Assembly: GCF_000687475.1 (NCBI RefSeq)
Contig: NC_057318.1
Coordinates: forward strand, 4,960,001-5,024,000
Source of the DNA: Ustilaginoidea virens
Taxonomy: Eukaryota > Ascomycota > Sordariomycetes > Hypocreales > Clavicipitaceae
Direction of reading: 5' to 3'
DNA length: 64,000 nt
Shown here: positions 47,501 to 58,838 of the stretch, piece after piece
Layout of the letters: each line of letters begins with the position of its first letter
How positions within the stretch are numbered: position 1 is the stretch's first letter
Position numbers and translations under genes: made by a program
The notes under the pieces: model-generated
What the model saw: the letters and a program-made list of their open reading frames with translations, nothing else
Told to the model about the DNA's origin: nothing
Databases searched by the model: none

Positions 47501-47580
47501 AGCTGCCAAATGCGTTAAAAATCCTAAGTTAGCGTAAAAAAGTCTTAAGCTGGAAGCCTTAAGACACCAGGCTCATAACC
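41514..47580 (-). pseudogene. Copia family 1 gag-pol, second internal unit, RIP-inactivated
   Basis: Same length and domain order as the first unit: protease DTGS near 45.92 kb, integrase near 44.9-44.7 kb, YMDNCLIIG near 42.55 kb, RNase H near 42.0 kb. Differences from unit one are transitions. The primer-binding site at its right end is intact. Confidence 0.85.
47565..47580 (-). other. Primer-binding site of copia family 1 (anticodon-region half-tRNA type)
   Basis: Directly next to the 5' LTR the plus strand reads CACCAGGCTCATAACC. It contains GGCTCATAACC, the anticodon arm and loop of an initiator methionine tRNA (CAT anticodon), rather than a tRNA 3' end. This matches priming by a tRNA-iMet 5' half, as known for Drosophila copia. 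In the other unit one C is changed to T. Confidence 0.65.
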
Positions 47581-48296
47581 TATTGCAAAATGGTGATTCA
47601 GAACACTATTGGAAATATACTGGATACCGATAGTAGCGTATAAGGCGTTGCAGAATAAAACAAAGAGCTGATTAAAGATTTAAAGCGCATAAAAGGTTGA
47701 TTAGAGCAAAGATGTCAGGGAAATCTGATTCTAATTGTTAGTGACTATTCTAGCTAGAAAGAGGGAATTTTGGGCATATTTCTACCATCTTGAAAAAGTG
47801 GTTGAAAATAATGAAAAACCGCAAAAATAGCGAAAAAACCCGACGAAAAGTCGGTCTGCCCAACCGTGCCCAGTCTGTGCCCAATATCCTACCCAATGCC
47901 TACCCAACCAAGCCCAGTGGCTTATAGCGGTGTGCCGGATGCCCTATAACAGCCTGCCGTACGGGCCGGAAGCCCTATATCGGTGTGCCGTAAAGGCGCG
48001 GTGTAGCGGGTGACTATATGTAGAAGGCCGAAAGTGCTGATTTGCCTATTTGGTAATCCCGTAGAAATGCGCCGCCTATTGTGGGCCCTGTGGCCCACTG
48101 TGACCGGCCGCTGTGGCCGGATGTGGGTCGCTATACCGGTGCCGTGACCGGCGCTATGGCCCACTGTAATCGGCGTTGTGGGGCGCTGTGCCCCACCATA
48201 GCGCCTAGTATAGCCACCGCGATATCTCAACGCAGAAACATCGTATGGTGGCGAGACCAGTACCAAAATACAGCTAAAAAGGCGCTGATTTCAACA
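47581..48296 (-). repeat. Copia family 1 LTR, right (5' LTR in element sense)
   Basis: 716 bp, TATTGC to CAACA, followed by TCAGT. Confidence 0.95.
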
Positions 48297-48301
48297 TCAG
48301 T

Positions 48302-50141
48302 ATATATATCGAACTAGTTATAAGGATTATTAAGGTCAGGAGAAATCTAGAATCTTAAGTAGGTCTAGGACCTAAAAGCAAATCTAAGGCCTGCATCCCT
48401 TTATATATCGACAGAAGAGTAAATCATTAGGATATCTATATGATCGGTATTAATTAGGTCAAATTAAGAAGATCCTATATAAATAGTATGATTAGATGCT
48501 TCTATTTTATAAATAGTCTGATCCATCTGATATAAGGGGGGGATAGGGTAATATGGCTAATTTATTAAGGAGTGGCTTACCGTCATATAAGTATAGAAGG
48601 CAGAATTATCATAAATAGGGTCGATAGGGCAAATAAGAGAGTCTTTATTATCTTTACGGTTGAGGCCGTACTTATTAACTAAATATTTAAATAATGTATT
48701 GCAAGAGGTAAATATCATATAGCACATTCGGTAGACAGACTGCGTTCCCTAAGCAAAACGGGGTCGAGTTATTACAATAAATTATACATCCTAAATATCG
48801 GCAGTTAGGGGAGGCAGGTCTACCTATAATTCCTACTAGGCAATATTAATCCAATCTTTATCTAGATATAATTATTCGTTAGGAGGGAGAGGCTCCTCAA
48901 GTTCGATAAAGTCATCCTCATTAAGTTTTTCTTTATTAATATAATAGGCGATAGCTCTCTATAGTTAACGCCACTAGTTGTTATTAAACCTGTTTTGCCT
49001 GTATTGGTTGTTTTATCCGTATTAGTTGAATCGTAGAGGGTTATTTAGACCTATAAATGGCTGGCGCCTATTAGGTTGACTTGGCTGCTGGTTAGGATTG
49101 CCTAGCGCCGATAGTCTAGCCGTAGAAGCAGGTGGAGGCTGATAAGGTTAACGAGCCTGCTGCTATTAAGGTGCGTATAGCTGGCGGTACAGCTTTTAGT
49201 AACTATTGTTATACTGCTGCGGGAAAAACCTGGGTTAAATAGGTCGAAGGGGTCGTTATCCGGCAGAGTATAGGGTAAGTTATTAAAGGCGTTAAGTCAC
49301 TGCGGTTTAAGAGACGAAACGCTCTCTAGCTAATTGCTAGATTATAGGTTCCCTATTTCGGATGGAAATAAGGAACTCATTAATAGATGTATGGGCATCT
49401 AGAGGGTCTAGTAAGGCCTAGATAGATGCTTCGAAGCCTGAGTAGACTATCTAAAGCTGAGAGAGTATATTATGCCTAACTGCTCGAGCATCACAGAGAA
49501 GATTATATATAAAAGAGGTAAGGTCTTCTCCTACTGCATACTTACGGAAAGAGTAGTAAGCTTTTTTGATGCGAGCCAATACCTTCTATTGGGGTTCTTT
49601 AAAACGTTCAGTAAGCATATAATATAGCTCGTCGAGTGAAGCATTATTAAAGAGCTGCCTATTAGCTTCTATAGTGAGTCTAGTATGCTAGTTAAGGGTA
49701 TATCCTTGGAGATAAGCTATCTAAACTCTCTTAATAGTAAGTTTAGAGTCGACTCGTGCCAAAGTCTGCAGATATTAAGTGAAGGCAAAAACGTAGGTAT
49801 AAGTTATTGCCTTCGAGTTAGATATAACCCCGAGTCTTTTAGGGTCCTTTAGGCCTAGGTCGAAATATCTAATATTAACTGCTCTAAGAGTATTATAAGA
49901 GTTATTAGTGATGTTAGTATTAGAGGTACTACCCGAGCCAGAGGGGGTGGGGGTGATAGCCTATCGGTTAAATAGAGTCATTAAGCTATTATTCTAATAG
50001 GCAATCTACTTATTTTGTCTTGCTATCTATTCGGCTAGACAAAGGAGGGCGGCTATTAAATCTTAGGGCGCCGCCGAGGGCTATCGAGATTAAGAAGTAT
50101 TAGACGATATAGTTAATTAAAGTAGTTCCTAAGACTATTCA
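48302..50141 (-). pseudogene. Gypsy gag region, segment between the two copia insertions
   Basis: Minus-strand frames with RIP stops. A Gln/Asn/Pro-rich stretch (around 49.2-49.0 kb, with NPNQQPSQPNRR) is of the kind found in gypsy Gag tails. A following stretch (about 48.9-48.4 kb) lies just upstream of the protease. The segment continues at 57404 beyond the copia insertion. Confidence 0.65.
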
Positions 50142-50482
50142 TGTCGGAATCGCTGTCGCAAGGTGCCCAATTGGGCACCAATTGGGCACATTGCGACGGA
50201 TATACCGCGCACACCCGTTGCGCACGATATAGCCACTTTTGCCCCTATGCCCCTGAGCCCGGTAGGGCACGCGGGCAGCCCGGCCCGACCGCGCCGATAC
50301 ACGTGACCACAGCACGCACAAAAAGGCCACATCGTATAATTACCCTCTTTTGCTTCCTTTCTTTCCTTTTAGATATTCAGTCATTAGTAAAGTCAATAAA
50401 TCTTTTACTTAGTGACCTCACGGTACATAATATCACGCGCGCGACCCTACGTATAACTGGGTACCCCGAGTTTATATCAACA
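50142..50482 (+). repeat. Copia family 2 LTR, 5'
   Basis: 341 bp, TGTCGGAATC to ATATCAACA. It contains GGTGCCCAATTGGGCACC, an 18-bp perfect palindrome, followed by a second partial copy (AATTGGGCAC). Confidence 0.95.
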
Positions 50483-51037
50483 CTGATCAGTGGTGATAAC
50501 CACCACTCACAGGATTATATCCCGCAAAGAACGGTACATCACAGATCAGCAAGATTACTCTTGAAGAGACGATTTCTATTGCAAATCGTACTAATCAAGA
50601 AGGCAGATAACCCATTCCATTAAACGGTTACGCTGCCAATTAATTAGAAGAACGACGTAGACCTTTTCTACCTCCGTCTATCACAAAGGAAGAAAATATA
50701 CTGACTATCACGATCTTTAAAGATACCCTCAGTATATATAGGAGGCGGCTGACCCATTCCATTGAACAGTCACCTGCTTACTATAGGAGGCAAATAACCC
50801 ATTCCGTTAAACGGTTATCTTGCTAACTAACCCCTTCATTTCTTCCTTTTATCCCTACAGATACCCCTACGGATAAAAGCCCTCTTGCACTCCTTGCAAT
50901 ACATCCCCCCCTCCCCTCAACACCATAGCACGATCACGATCATTAACATCACAACCGGCACTGCCCGAAAGGTTATAGCGATTTGCCCCCTTACTCGATG
51001 ACAATTGGGCCACTGCGATAGAGCCAATTACCCCTAA

Positions 51038-54000
51038 TGCCACCACTATGGCATTACACAACCGCCTGGCCTTCTTAATCTACACCTATAAGAAGGATTA
51101 TATAATTGACGATAACCTATAGGAACTATTTCACGAAGACTGTAGTGAATAGGATAAACAGCTATTTAACCGCGTTAACCCTCTATTCCTACGCGAATTC
51201 CGCACATACTTACGAGATCACGGCGTATATATCGGAGTATTAGGCTCTATTACAATACCTACCTTGATGGAATGCCTTCAATAACAATAGAACCCTAAAT
51301 GACCTTAAGAAGAGATCGACCGTCAGCTAGGCCGTAAGATATTCCGGTTATAACTCAACCCTTATAGGGAAGCATTAGTACCTATCGGCAATTTCGACGA
51401 GGAAATCACAGGCTCACGGAATTCATCATAAGCACCTATAATAGTCATAAGAATATCATCACGAAGACCCTCACAAGCCTCAACAATAAGGGACTTCATA
51501 ACACCAAAGGTGGCACGATTATAGTCACAACAACCCATCATCCCCCCTTCTACATCGAAGAAGCCTTACGCCCCTATTAAAGAAGAAAGGGGCCGGTCCC
51601 AATAACCAAAAGGGAAGACGCCTATTTACAATAGGCCGCTATTCGAAACAAGGGAAAGCTCCCGCCATCTATAATATGCAACAACCGAAGATTATAGCCC
51701 GACCGATCAAATACTATACCCTAGGGGTCATACCCCTAGCCGGGCTAGCCGAGGCGGCTATTCTAATGCCCCTCGAGGTCATAGCATACCTAACAGAGCT
51801 CGGGTTACAGGCCCTGATGATATACTTCCTTCAACAGAGGACCCCAATAATACCCTCTAAGCTAATACCGCCCGTAATACCAAATATCGGGCCCAAATGC
51901 CTCATCCGATAATGCCAAAAATAGGCACGGCACCTAGCCCTCCCCGTTAATATCGGCCTACTCAGGCCGATGAACGGACCGTCTTAACGGGAGGACCGGT
52001 AAACCTAGACCGACCCAAGTTATAAGATAACCCCGCAAGAAACCCCGCCAGCCTACCATAAAGCAACCGATAAGCCATTCCAGAATACCCTCCGGAATAC
52101 CCCCAAAAAGATCATACCTAATAAAGGTTCAGCTAAGAAGATCATACCCAAACTAGGTATAACAATATTTCTAAGAAGATATCTAACCTCTTACGCAGCT
52201 ATCGTATAGAGGATAGATATAGCGGAAAGATAGATGACTTTATTATACCAAAAGTTATATCCTTTAAGAGCAAGTGCCGCCTACTAGGATTACCCGATAA
52301 TATATTAGCCAGAGCCTTCTAAATTATACTTATCGGCAATACTAAGACCTTTTACTTTAATAACATTAAACATATTCGCGATACCCTCACTTTTAACAAT
52401 ATAGTCCGTAAAGTCAAAAGCCATTTCGAAAATAAGAGCATAGAGCAATTCTATTTACACCATTAGAATAGAATAACACTCCAATCAACTATCGCGAAAT
52501 ATCCCGATAAATTAAAGCTAGAATACCTTAACATCCTACTAGAGGAACTTCAGCGCCTATATTATAATCTTTTTCCCCCCTTTATAGCTAATATAAAGCT
52601 TTATCGGCAAGTGCTCAACACTATAAGGGATACCCCTAAGTATAGCCAGGCCATATATCGTCATGCCTCTATATTCGAAGGCCTCGCCGCTAACCTACGG
52701 CGATCCCTTTCTATCTACGAGACTACCCATATAACTCAACAGCATTATTTCCTTCAATAACAGCCTCAGCAATATTAGGATATTAAAGATATTGATATTA
52801 CTGATAATATAGTGTTATTTACTGACCATAGATATAGTCAATCCCGCCCTCAACGCCGATTCGGCCCACAGCAGCAGTATTAACGGCAATAATAGAATCG
52901 CACCTTTCCAACTAGGCCTTATTAAAGAAGATACTTCATTTGCAATAAATTAAGATATTAGTCATCTAACCATTCTGCTAAAGAGCAATAAGAATTAAAA
53001 GACCGATAGATAAAGAACCGATCCTACCGTACTGCCCCTAATAATAAGAAATTCTGTATTTTCTTATAGGAATACAAAAAGCCCGGCCCCTAAGGCCTCA
53101 AAAAAGAAGCAAAGGCTGACCTTAACGATATCATCAGTAATATCGAAGTAATAATGGCAGGAGACATACAATAGGATGCAAAAAATACTACCACACCGCA
53201 AATCATAGCCACTCAGTATTTCTAAGCCCCTATATAAGCAGAACCGTTATTATCTATTGAGATATTATAGGCCCTACAAGATAAATCATACCGACACGCC
53301 TTCTTATAAGTTAACCCCTTCCGAATGCCCTTACTAAACTATAATTCTACCTTTCTAGAAGAAGAACGCTATAGTAACTATACCTTCCGCAGAATCTTAC
53401 CGGATACTAACGCCTCCGGCCTATCAATAGCAGGCCTAGGTCAAATAAAGGTACTAATAAGATTAATAAAAACCCTAACCATCGAGATAACTAATAAGAA
53501 GCACACAGTGAACTTCAGCACAGGCTCCGCCATATCTTCCGGCATATTAAATATCCCAATAATATTCGGCAATATCCCCTTCTATATTCTTAACAGCAGC
53601 ACCCCCTTCTTATATTCTATTACGGATATAGATAGGATAGGCGTAAAGCTTAACAATCTTAATAACCTACTTATCCAAAGAGATATTAAGGTCCCAATTA
53701 TCAGGAAATAGGGACATCCATAGTAGACTCTCAATACCATAAATACCGCAGCCTTCTACCTATCGTCACAGCAAATCCATTAGTTATATCATCGCTTCGG
53801 GCATCCTTCCATTAATAGGCTTGCAAAAGTGCTGCAAAGAGCCGGCTATAACGATATTGACCGTAGCATTATCGAAAGCATTACCCATATATGCCACTAA
53901 TACTAAATGAACGTAAAGGCACCCAACCGATTTAAGTTTACTCTAAAGGATGACCGCCAATTTAACTATAAGATAATCGTAGATATCCTTTATATTAATA

Positions 54001-56760
54001 ATCGGCCGGTATTATACATCGTAGATATTGCAACAAGCTTCCAGGCAGCTAGGTTCTTTAATCTATAAAGATAAAAGGCCCGAGATATTTAGAATGCCCT
54101 CAAGGAATGCTAGATTAATACCTATCTTAGCCCGCTAGACTAGATAATTCATAATACCAGACCTAACTTCGCTTCTGCCGAATTCCATTATAATGCCCGG
54201 CTTCTATCTATCAATATAGATAAAATTCCTATAGAAGCCCACAATAGCATCGGCAAAATCGAGAGATATCACGCCCCATTACGCAGAGCCTATACTATTA
54301 TTAATGAAGAAGTAGGCGACCTATTAATAAAGGAATAGAAACTACAGCTAGCTATTAAAGCCGTCAACGATTCTGCTAGGCCTAACGGCCTAATACCTAT
54401 ATTACTAGTCTTTGGAGCATATCCCCGACTTACGGATGACTTACCTCCTAGCTTACCAATATCACAACGCGCTTTAACGTTACGAAAGGCTACTAATAAA
54501 GCTAGGAAATGCCTCGCTAAGCGATAAGTTCACGATGCCCTCACCCAATAGAACGGCCCGGACATATAGCCTATCCACCGACTACCCCTACAGTCCGACG
54601 TATAGGTATAGAGAAAAAAGGGTAGATAGCACAGGCCATACCGGCTAATCAGCCTCGATAGTAAGACCTGCATCATACAAATGCCATATAGCCCCATTAA
54701 GTTCCGGTTAACGGTCGTCAAACCTTATAACTACGACCTTAATAGTAATCCCACTGCTAACGATCCCGAAGATATCGTCTATAATGAAGGCCCGGCCCGC
54801 CCCGGCAGGCTAAAAGTCAGGATCCCAGCTACAGCCGCACCTCCAGCCGCGATATCGTCGCCAACCCCTAACCCAGCTAGGATACCAGCGTTACAGCCAG
54901 TATCACCATTACTAGTAAGGGTGGTATCCGACGTTATAATCAATGAGGACCAAAAAGAAGCTCTCGTCAACACTATAGCTTCTAATACCATTATTAACGT
55001 ATCTTTCCTAACCGCAAAAAAGCAAGCCGACCTATAGCTTGCTAGCCAATTACGCCAGGAAGGGAAGATTATAACCCCTAAAGCCCCTTTCGAACAGTCT
55101 AACTGTATAGAGATAGAAGCGTTATAAGCCCGCGATATATTCCGATTTATTACCTTTGATATCGGTAAATATAGAGCCTAATATCTCTTTAACTCACATA
55201 TAGTACAAGAGATTAAGGGCAAAAGCATAGATACGCTATATAAGAAATCACGACTCGTCATATAAGGCTATAGTGATAATGAAAAGCAATTAATATTGAC
55301 TCAATCCCCTATAATTCAACGGGCGAATCAAAAGCTACTAATATCAATAGCTCCATCACTATAATATTCTCACGGCCTATTCCTTTAGATACATAACATC
55401 ATATAGGCTTACGTACAGTTATCTACCACCCTCAATAGATCGATTATCGCCAAACTACCTAAGCAGATAGCGTATTAATACCCCGATAATACGATTATAG
55501 AAGTGGTAAAGCCACTATACGGAATAGCTAAGGCAGGCACCCACTAGTGGGCGATATACTTCCGGCACCACCATAAGAAGTTGGGTATAACTATTTCAAC
55601 CTATGACCCCTATTTATTAATATCCGCCGCTAATAACGATACTGACGTTCCTAACCATACTAGCGATACTGACCATACTAACGTTCCTAACCACACTAGC
55701 GATACTGACCATACTAACGTTCCTGACCGCACTAGCGATACCAACGATACTAATATATACTTCGGTATCGTAGGTATACAGACTAATAATACCCTCGGAC
55801 TAAGTGATAATGCCTTCTTCCAACTAGAGGAATTAGAGCTTACTAAAACAGGCTTCAACGCTAAGCCTAAGACGAGGCTATCGCTAACTATACCCCTAAT
55901 ATTCAACGGGTGTATACTAATAATCACTACCGATAGTATAATGACATTATGCCAGAAAGGTTAAAGCATAAAGATCACAACCATCGACAAGAATACACCT
56001 ACGGCCCAGTATAATTATATCGAGCAACGCGCTCGCGGTGCTTATATAGCTATAGTCTGCCAGCCCGAGGCGTCTTTTAACCTATCTATCGCAGCATAAT
56101 ACTAGCAACCTAACCCTAAGGATATCGCGAGATTAAACAAGCGCCTTCAATAGCAATATAATAACTAGTATCGTAGCTTATAGTACATCAATCTGGCCCT
56201 TACTACAGCTAAACTCTTTATATTTATTGACGGATCCTTTGCCAACAACAAAGATTTGAGCTCCTAGATTAGCTATATAATTATGCTAGGGAATGAAGAG
56301 GATAACCCCACGGATAACGCCTTCCTACTAACTAGTAATATCGTCACTTACAGCTCTATAAAGAGTAAGCATATAACGCATAGCGCATTCGCTTCGGAGC
56401 TGTATAACATGGTATAAGGGGTCGATATCGCATATGCAATAGGCACGACCCTTAATATAATTACCAGCAGGCTAAGACTACTAAAGATCCCTACGGTAGT
56501 ATATACAGATTCTTTTTCGTTATACGAATGCCTTATCAAGCTAGGTACTATAAAAGAGAAGAGGCTTATAATAGATATTATAGCCTTGCGATAGTTATAC
56601 GAGCGCCGGGAAATCTATAAGATTCGCTAGATTAATAGGAATGATAACCTCGCCGATATAATAACTAAGGGAATACTAAATAAAGCCCTTAAGACCTTCA
56701 TCAACCAAAATAGGGCTATTATACGTATAGAAGGGTGGGTAAAAAGGCCGGTCAATATCT
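51038..56760 (+). pseudogene. Copia family 2 gag-pol, RIP-inactivated
   Basis: Gag starts near 51038. A zinc-knuckle-like Cys region lies near 52.93 kb. A protease site, DTNASG, lies near 53.4 kb. A GAG-pre-integrase HRFGHPSINRLAKVL lies near 53.78 kb, followed by the integrase. RT begins after 54.7 kb. RNase H lies at 56.2-56.7 kb, with IFIDGSFANNKD and the late ADIITKG motif. Stops TAG/TAA and His/Cys losses (for example in the integrase zinc site) are RIP-type. Overall order is gag-PR-IN-RT-RH. Confidence 0.85.
55634..55750 (+). repeat. 36-bp in-frame repeat in copia family 2 RT
   Basis: About three copies of a 36-bp unit beginning GATACTGACCATACTAACG, giving a 12-residue repeat of the type DTDHTNVPNHTS. 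It lies between RT core segments and keeps the frame. Confidence 0.85.
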
Positions 56761-57062
56761 GACTGCATTTAGAAGGTATTGGTAATATTATAGGTGGCAA
56801 ATATATGGATTTTCCTATATTCAATATTGTGTGCATTTGCTGCTTTTACTGCATTTACGGCTGCCCCTTTTTGCCCCTTTATTTTGGCTGCGATATTCAA
56901 TATACCGGCTGTACGGTATGAGCCTGTATAAGCCGGCCGCGCGGCGCGATAGCGTTATCGGCGGTACAACCTGCTGAGACCGCGCCACACTTTTCTTTCT
57001 ATGTGTGCGCCTTACATCCTAGCGATTCTAATATTTGCTTCTATAAAAAGAAAAGCTGCTAG

Positions 57063-57403
57063 TGTCGGAATCGCTGTCGCAAGGTGCCCAATTGGGCACC
57101 AATTAGGCACATTGCGATAGATATGCCGCGCACACCCGTTACGCACGATATGGCTACTTTTGCCCCTATGCCCCTAAGCCCGGTAGGGCACGCGGGCAGC
57201 CCGGCCCGACCGCGCCGATACACGTGACCACAGCACGCACAAAAAGGCCATATCGTATAATTACCCTCTTTTGCTTCCTTTCTTTCCTTTTAGATATTCA
57301 GTCATTAGTAAAGTCAATAAATCCTTTACTTAGTGACCTCACGGTATATAATATCACGCGCGCGACCCTACATATAACTGGGTACCCCAAGTTTATATCA
57401 ACA
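57063..57403 (+). repeat. Copia family 2 LTR, 3'
   Basis: 341 bp, same ends as the 5' copy. Differences are transitions only in the stretch I compared. Confidence 0.95.
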
Positions 57404-58680
57404 ATTCAGACTATTTAGACGGGTTTTACTCTATTAATAAGGACCACTAGGGAGTAGTTAATAGAGACCTTTTAATTAACTACACGATAGTAGAGAGTGA
57501 TCTAGCTCTTTCTCTTCTCAATAGGTGAGTGAGATGAACTGACTTATCGATATTAAGAGTTATATCAATAAGGTTATCGACTGGAGTATTAGTGCCCGAA
57601 GTTAGGGAAGGAGGTTAGGTGTCGATGACGTCACTTGTCGTTGGGGTATAAGTTATTGCCTTCGAGTCAGATATGACCCCGAGTCCCTTAGGGTCCTCTA
57701 GGCCTGGGTCGAAATATCTAACGTTAACTACTCTAAGAGTATTATAAGAGTTGTTAATAACGTTGGTATTAGAGGTACTACCCGAGCCAGAGGGGGTGGG
57801 GGTAATAGCCTATCGGTTGAGTAGAGTTATTAAGCTGTCATTCTAACAGGCAATCTGCTTATTTTGTCTTGCCATCTATTCGGCTAGACGAAAAAAGGCG
57901 GCTATTAAATCTTAGGGCGCCGCCGAGGGCTATTAAGATTAAGAAGCATTAGACGATATAGTTAATTGAAGTGGTTCCTAAGACTATTTAGACTATTTAG
58001 ATGGGTTTTGCTCTATTAATAGGGACTACTAGGGAGTAGTCAATAGAGACCTTTCAATTAACTATACAATAGTAGAGAGTAATCTAGCTCTTTCTCTTCT
58101 CAGTGGGTGAGTGAGATGAACTAACTTATCGATGTTGAGAGTTGTATTAATAAGGTCATCGACTAGAGTGTTAGTGCCCGAAGTTAGGGAAGGAGGTTGG
58201 GTGTCGATAATGTTACTTATCGTTGGGGCAAATTGCTAGGCCTTTTTGGTCTACCTTTTTAGGAAGGAAGTAAAGGAACGGCGTGACTTAACCTATTCAA
58301 CGGGGTAAATAGTGTCCGCATCGAGTGGCGAGAAATTTTCTGCTAAGTGTGAGGCAGTATCTCGTTAATGCTGAGTGAGTTATATTGACTACGGATGACT
58401 CGTCTTATAGAAGATATAGAGGCGCTGCGAGTCTAGAATTAAGTCTTTGCTAGGGGAGTGCAAAGATATGAATAGCTTTAAGACGATGCTGCCTTTTCTT
58501 GACTTTTCTTGTAAATAGCTTTAAAAAACGAGGGAGTTTGAAAACTTATCTGTTTCGTCTATCTGGACGGCTGCGGGGAGGAATATCGCAGGAAAACGGC
58601 GGCGGGGCTCTGCGGTGTTGTTAGCGTTGAAAAGAAAAAATAAGAATATGTTTGGTTCTGGTTCTGGTTCTAATGCTGTG
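57404..58680 (-). pseudogene. Gypsy gag, 5' segment and leader
   Basis: Continues the gag region interrupted by copia family 2. It contains unit 2 and the rest of unit 1 of the 582-bp duplication. Beyond 58250 toward the LTR the sequence is less damaged by RIP and resembles an untranslated leader and gag start. Confidence 0.6.
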
Positions 58681-58692
58681 CAATTGCTACCA
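58681..58692 (-). other. Primer-binding site of the gypsy element
   Basis: Two bases inside the right LTR the minus strand reads TGGTAGCAATTG. It starts with the TGG expected for pairing with a tRNA CCA end. It fixes the element's direction (5' LTR on the right) in agreement with gag-pol order. Confidence 0.65.
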
Positions 58693-58694
58693 AT

Positions 58695-58833
58695 TGTCAC
58701 GATCAATGAGGTCAGAGTGTGTATTGTAATAGGCTTGGTTCTTCTCTCTAGCTAATGTCTACGGGGAGCTAATCTATACGTATATATATATGGGTATTGT
58801 CACGTGAGGGTGTCACGTGAGTGACATGTGACA
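58695..58833 (-). repeat. Right LTR of the gypsy element (5' LTR in element sense)
   Basis: 139 bp with intact TG/CA ends, TGTCAC to GTGACA. Two RIP-type changes relative to the left copy. CAGGT follows at 58834-58838. Confidence 0.95.
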
Positions 58834-58838
58834 CAGGT
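58834..58838. other. Target-site duplication CAGGT, right
   Basis: Matches 26713-26717. Joining 26717 to 58839 recreates a plausible empty site. Confidence 0.95.

Larger units (their letters stand above)
34015..48296 (-). mobile_element. Tandem Ty1/copia array: LTR-internal-LTR-internal-LTR
   Basis: Three 716-bp LTRs (34015-34730, 40798-41513, 47581-48296) separated by two internals of exactly 6,067 bp each (34731-40797 and 41514-47580). A single 5-bp duplication TCAGT flanks the whole array (34010-34014 and 48297-48301), and none flanks the middle LTR. The minus-strand order gag, protease, integrase, RT, RNase H is that of Ty1/copia. In the stretches I compared, the two units differ only by transitions, mostly CA to TA or TG to TA. 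It lies in the gypsy element between gag and pol. Confidence 0.93.
50142..57403 (+). mobile_element. Ty1/copia retrotransposon, family 2, complete with ATTCA duplication
   Basis: 7,262 bp with 341-bp LTRs at 50142-50482 and 57063-57403, TG to CA ends. ATTCA lies on both sides (50137-50141 and 57404-57408). Plus-strand gag-pol with protease, integrase, RT and RNase H in copia order, broken by RIP stops. It inserted into the first unit of the duplicated gypsy gag. Confidence 0.93.
49796..58226 (-). repeat. 582-bp tandem duplication in gypsy gag, split by copia insertion
   Basis: Unit 1 is 49796-50141 plus 57409-57644. Unit 2 is 57645-58226. Each adds up to 582 bp, a multiple of three, so the original duplication kept the frame (194 codons). 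Both units share the CGTTGGGG end and the GGTATAAGTTATTGCC start. The differences I see are transitions. Confidence 0.85.
26718..58833 (-). mobile_element. Nested Ty3/gypsy LTR retrotransposon hosting other retrotransposons (32 kb)
   Basis: Bounded by two 139-bp direct repeats beginning TGTCACGATC and ending GTGACA (GTGATA in the left copy) and by a perfect 5-bp duplication CAGGT. Inside, on the minus strand, run in order a primer-binding site, gag, protease, reverse transcriptase, RNase H, integrase with a GPY/F-like end, and a chromodomain-like stretch. The element is interrupted by two solo LTRs, a tandem copia array and one complete copia element, each with its own 5-bp duplication. Subtracting these leaves about 9.5 kb. 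Every frame contains TAG/TAA stops of the kind made by RIP, so the element is dead. Confidence 0.93.

Noticed and set aside
26718..58833. A Starship-type giant mobile element or a captured accessory gene cluster
   Set aside because: Size and sharp edges suggested it, but no tyrosine-recombinase (DUF3435) captain gene or cargo genes are seen. All recognisable content is LTR retrotransposon with 5-bp duplications.
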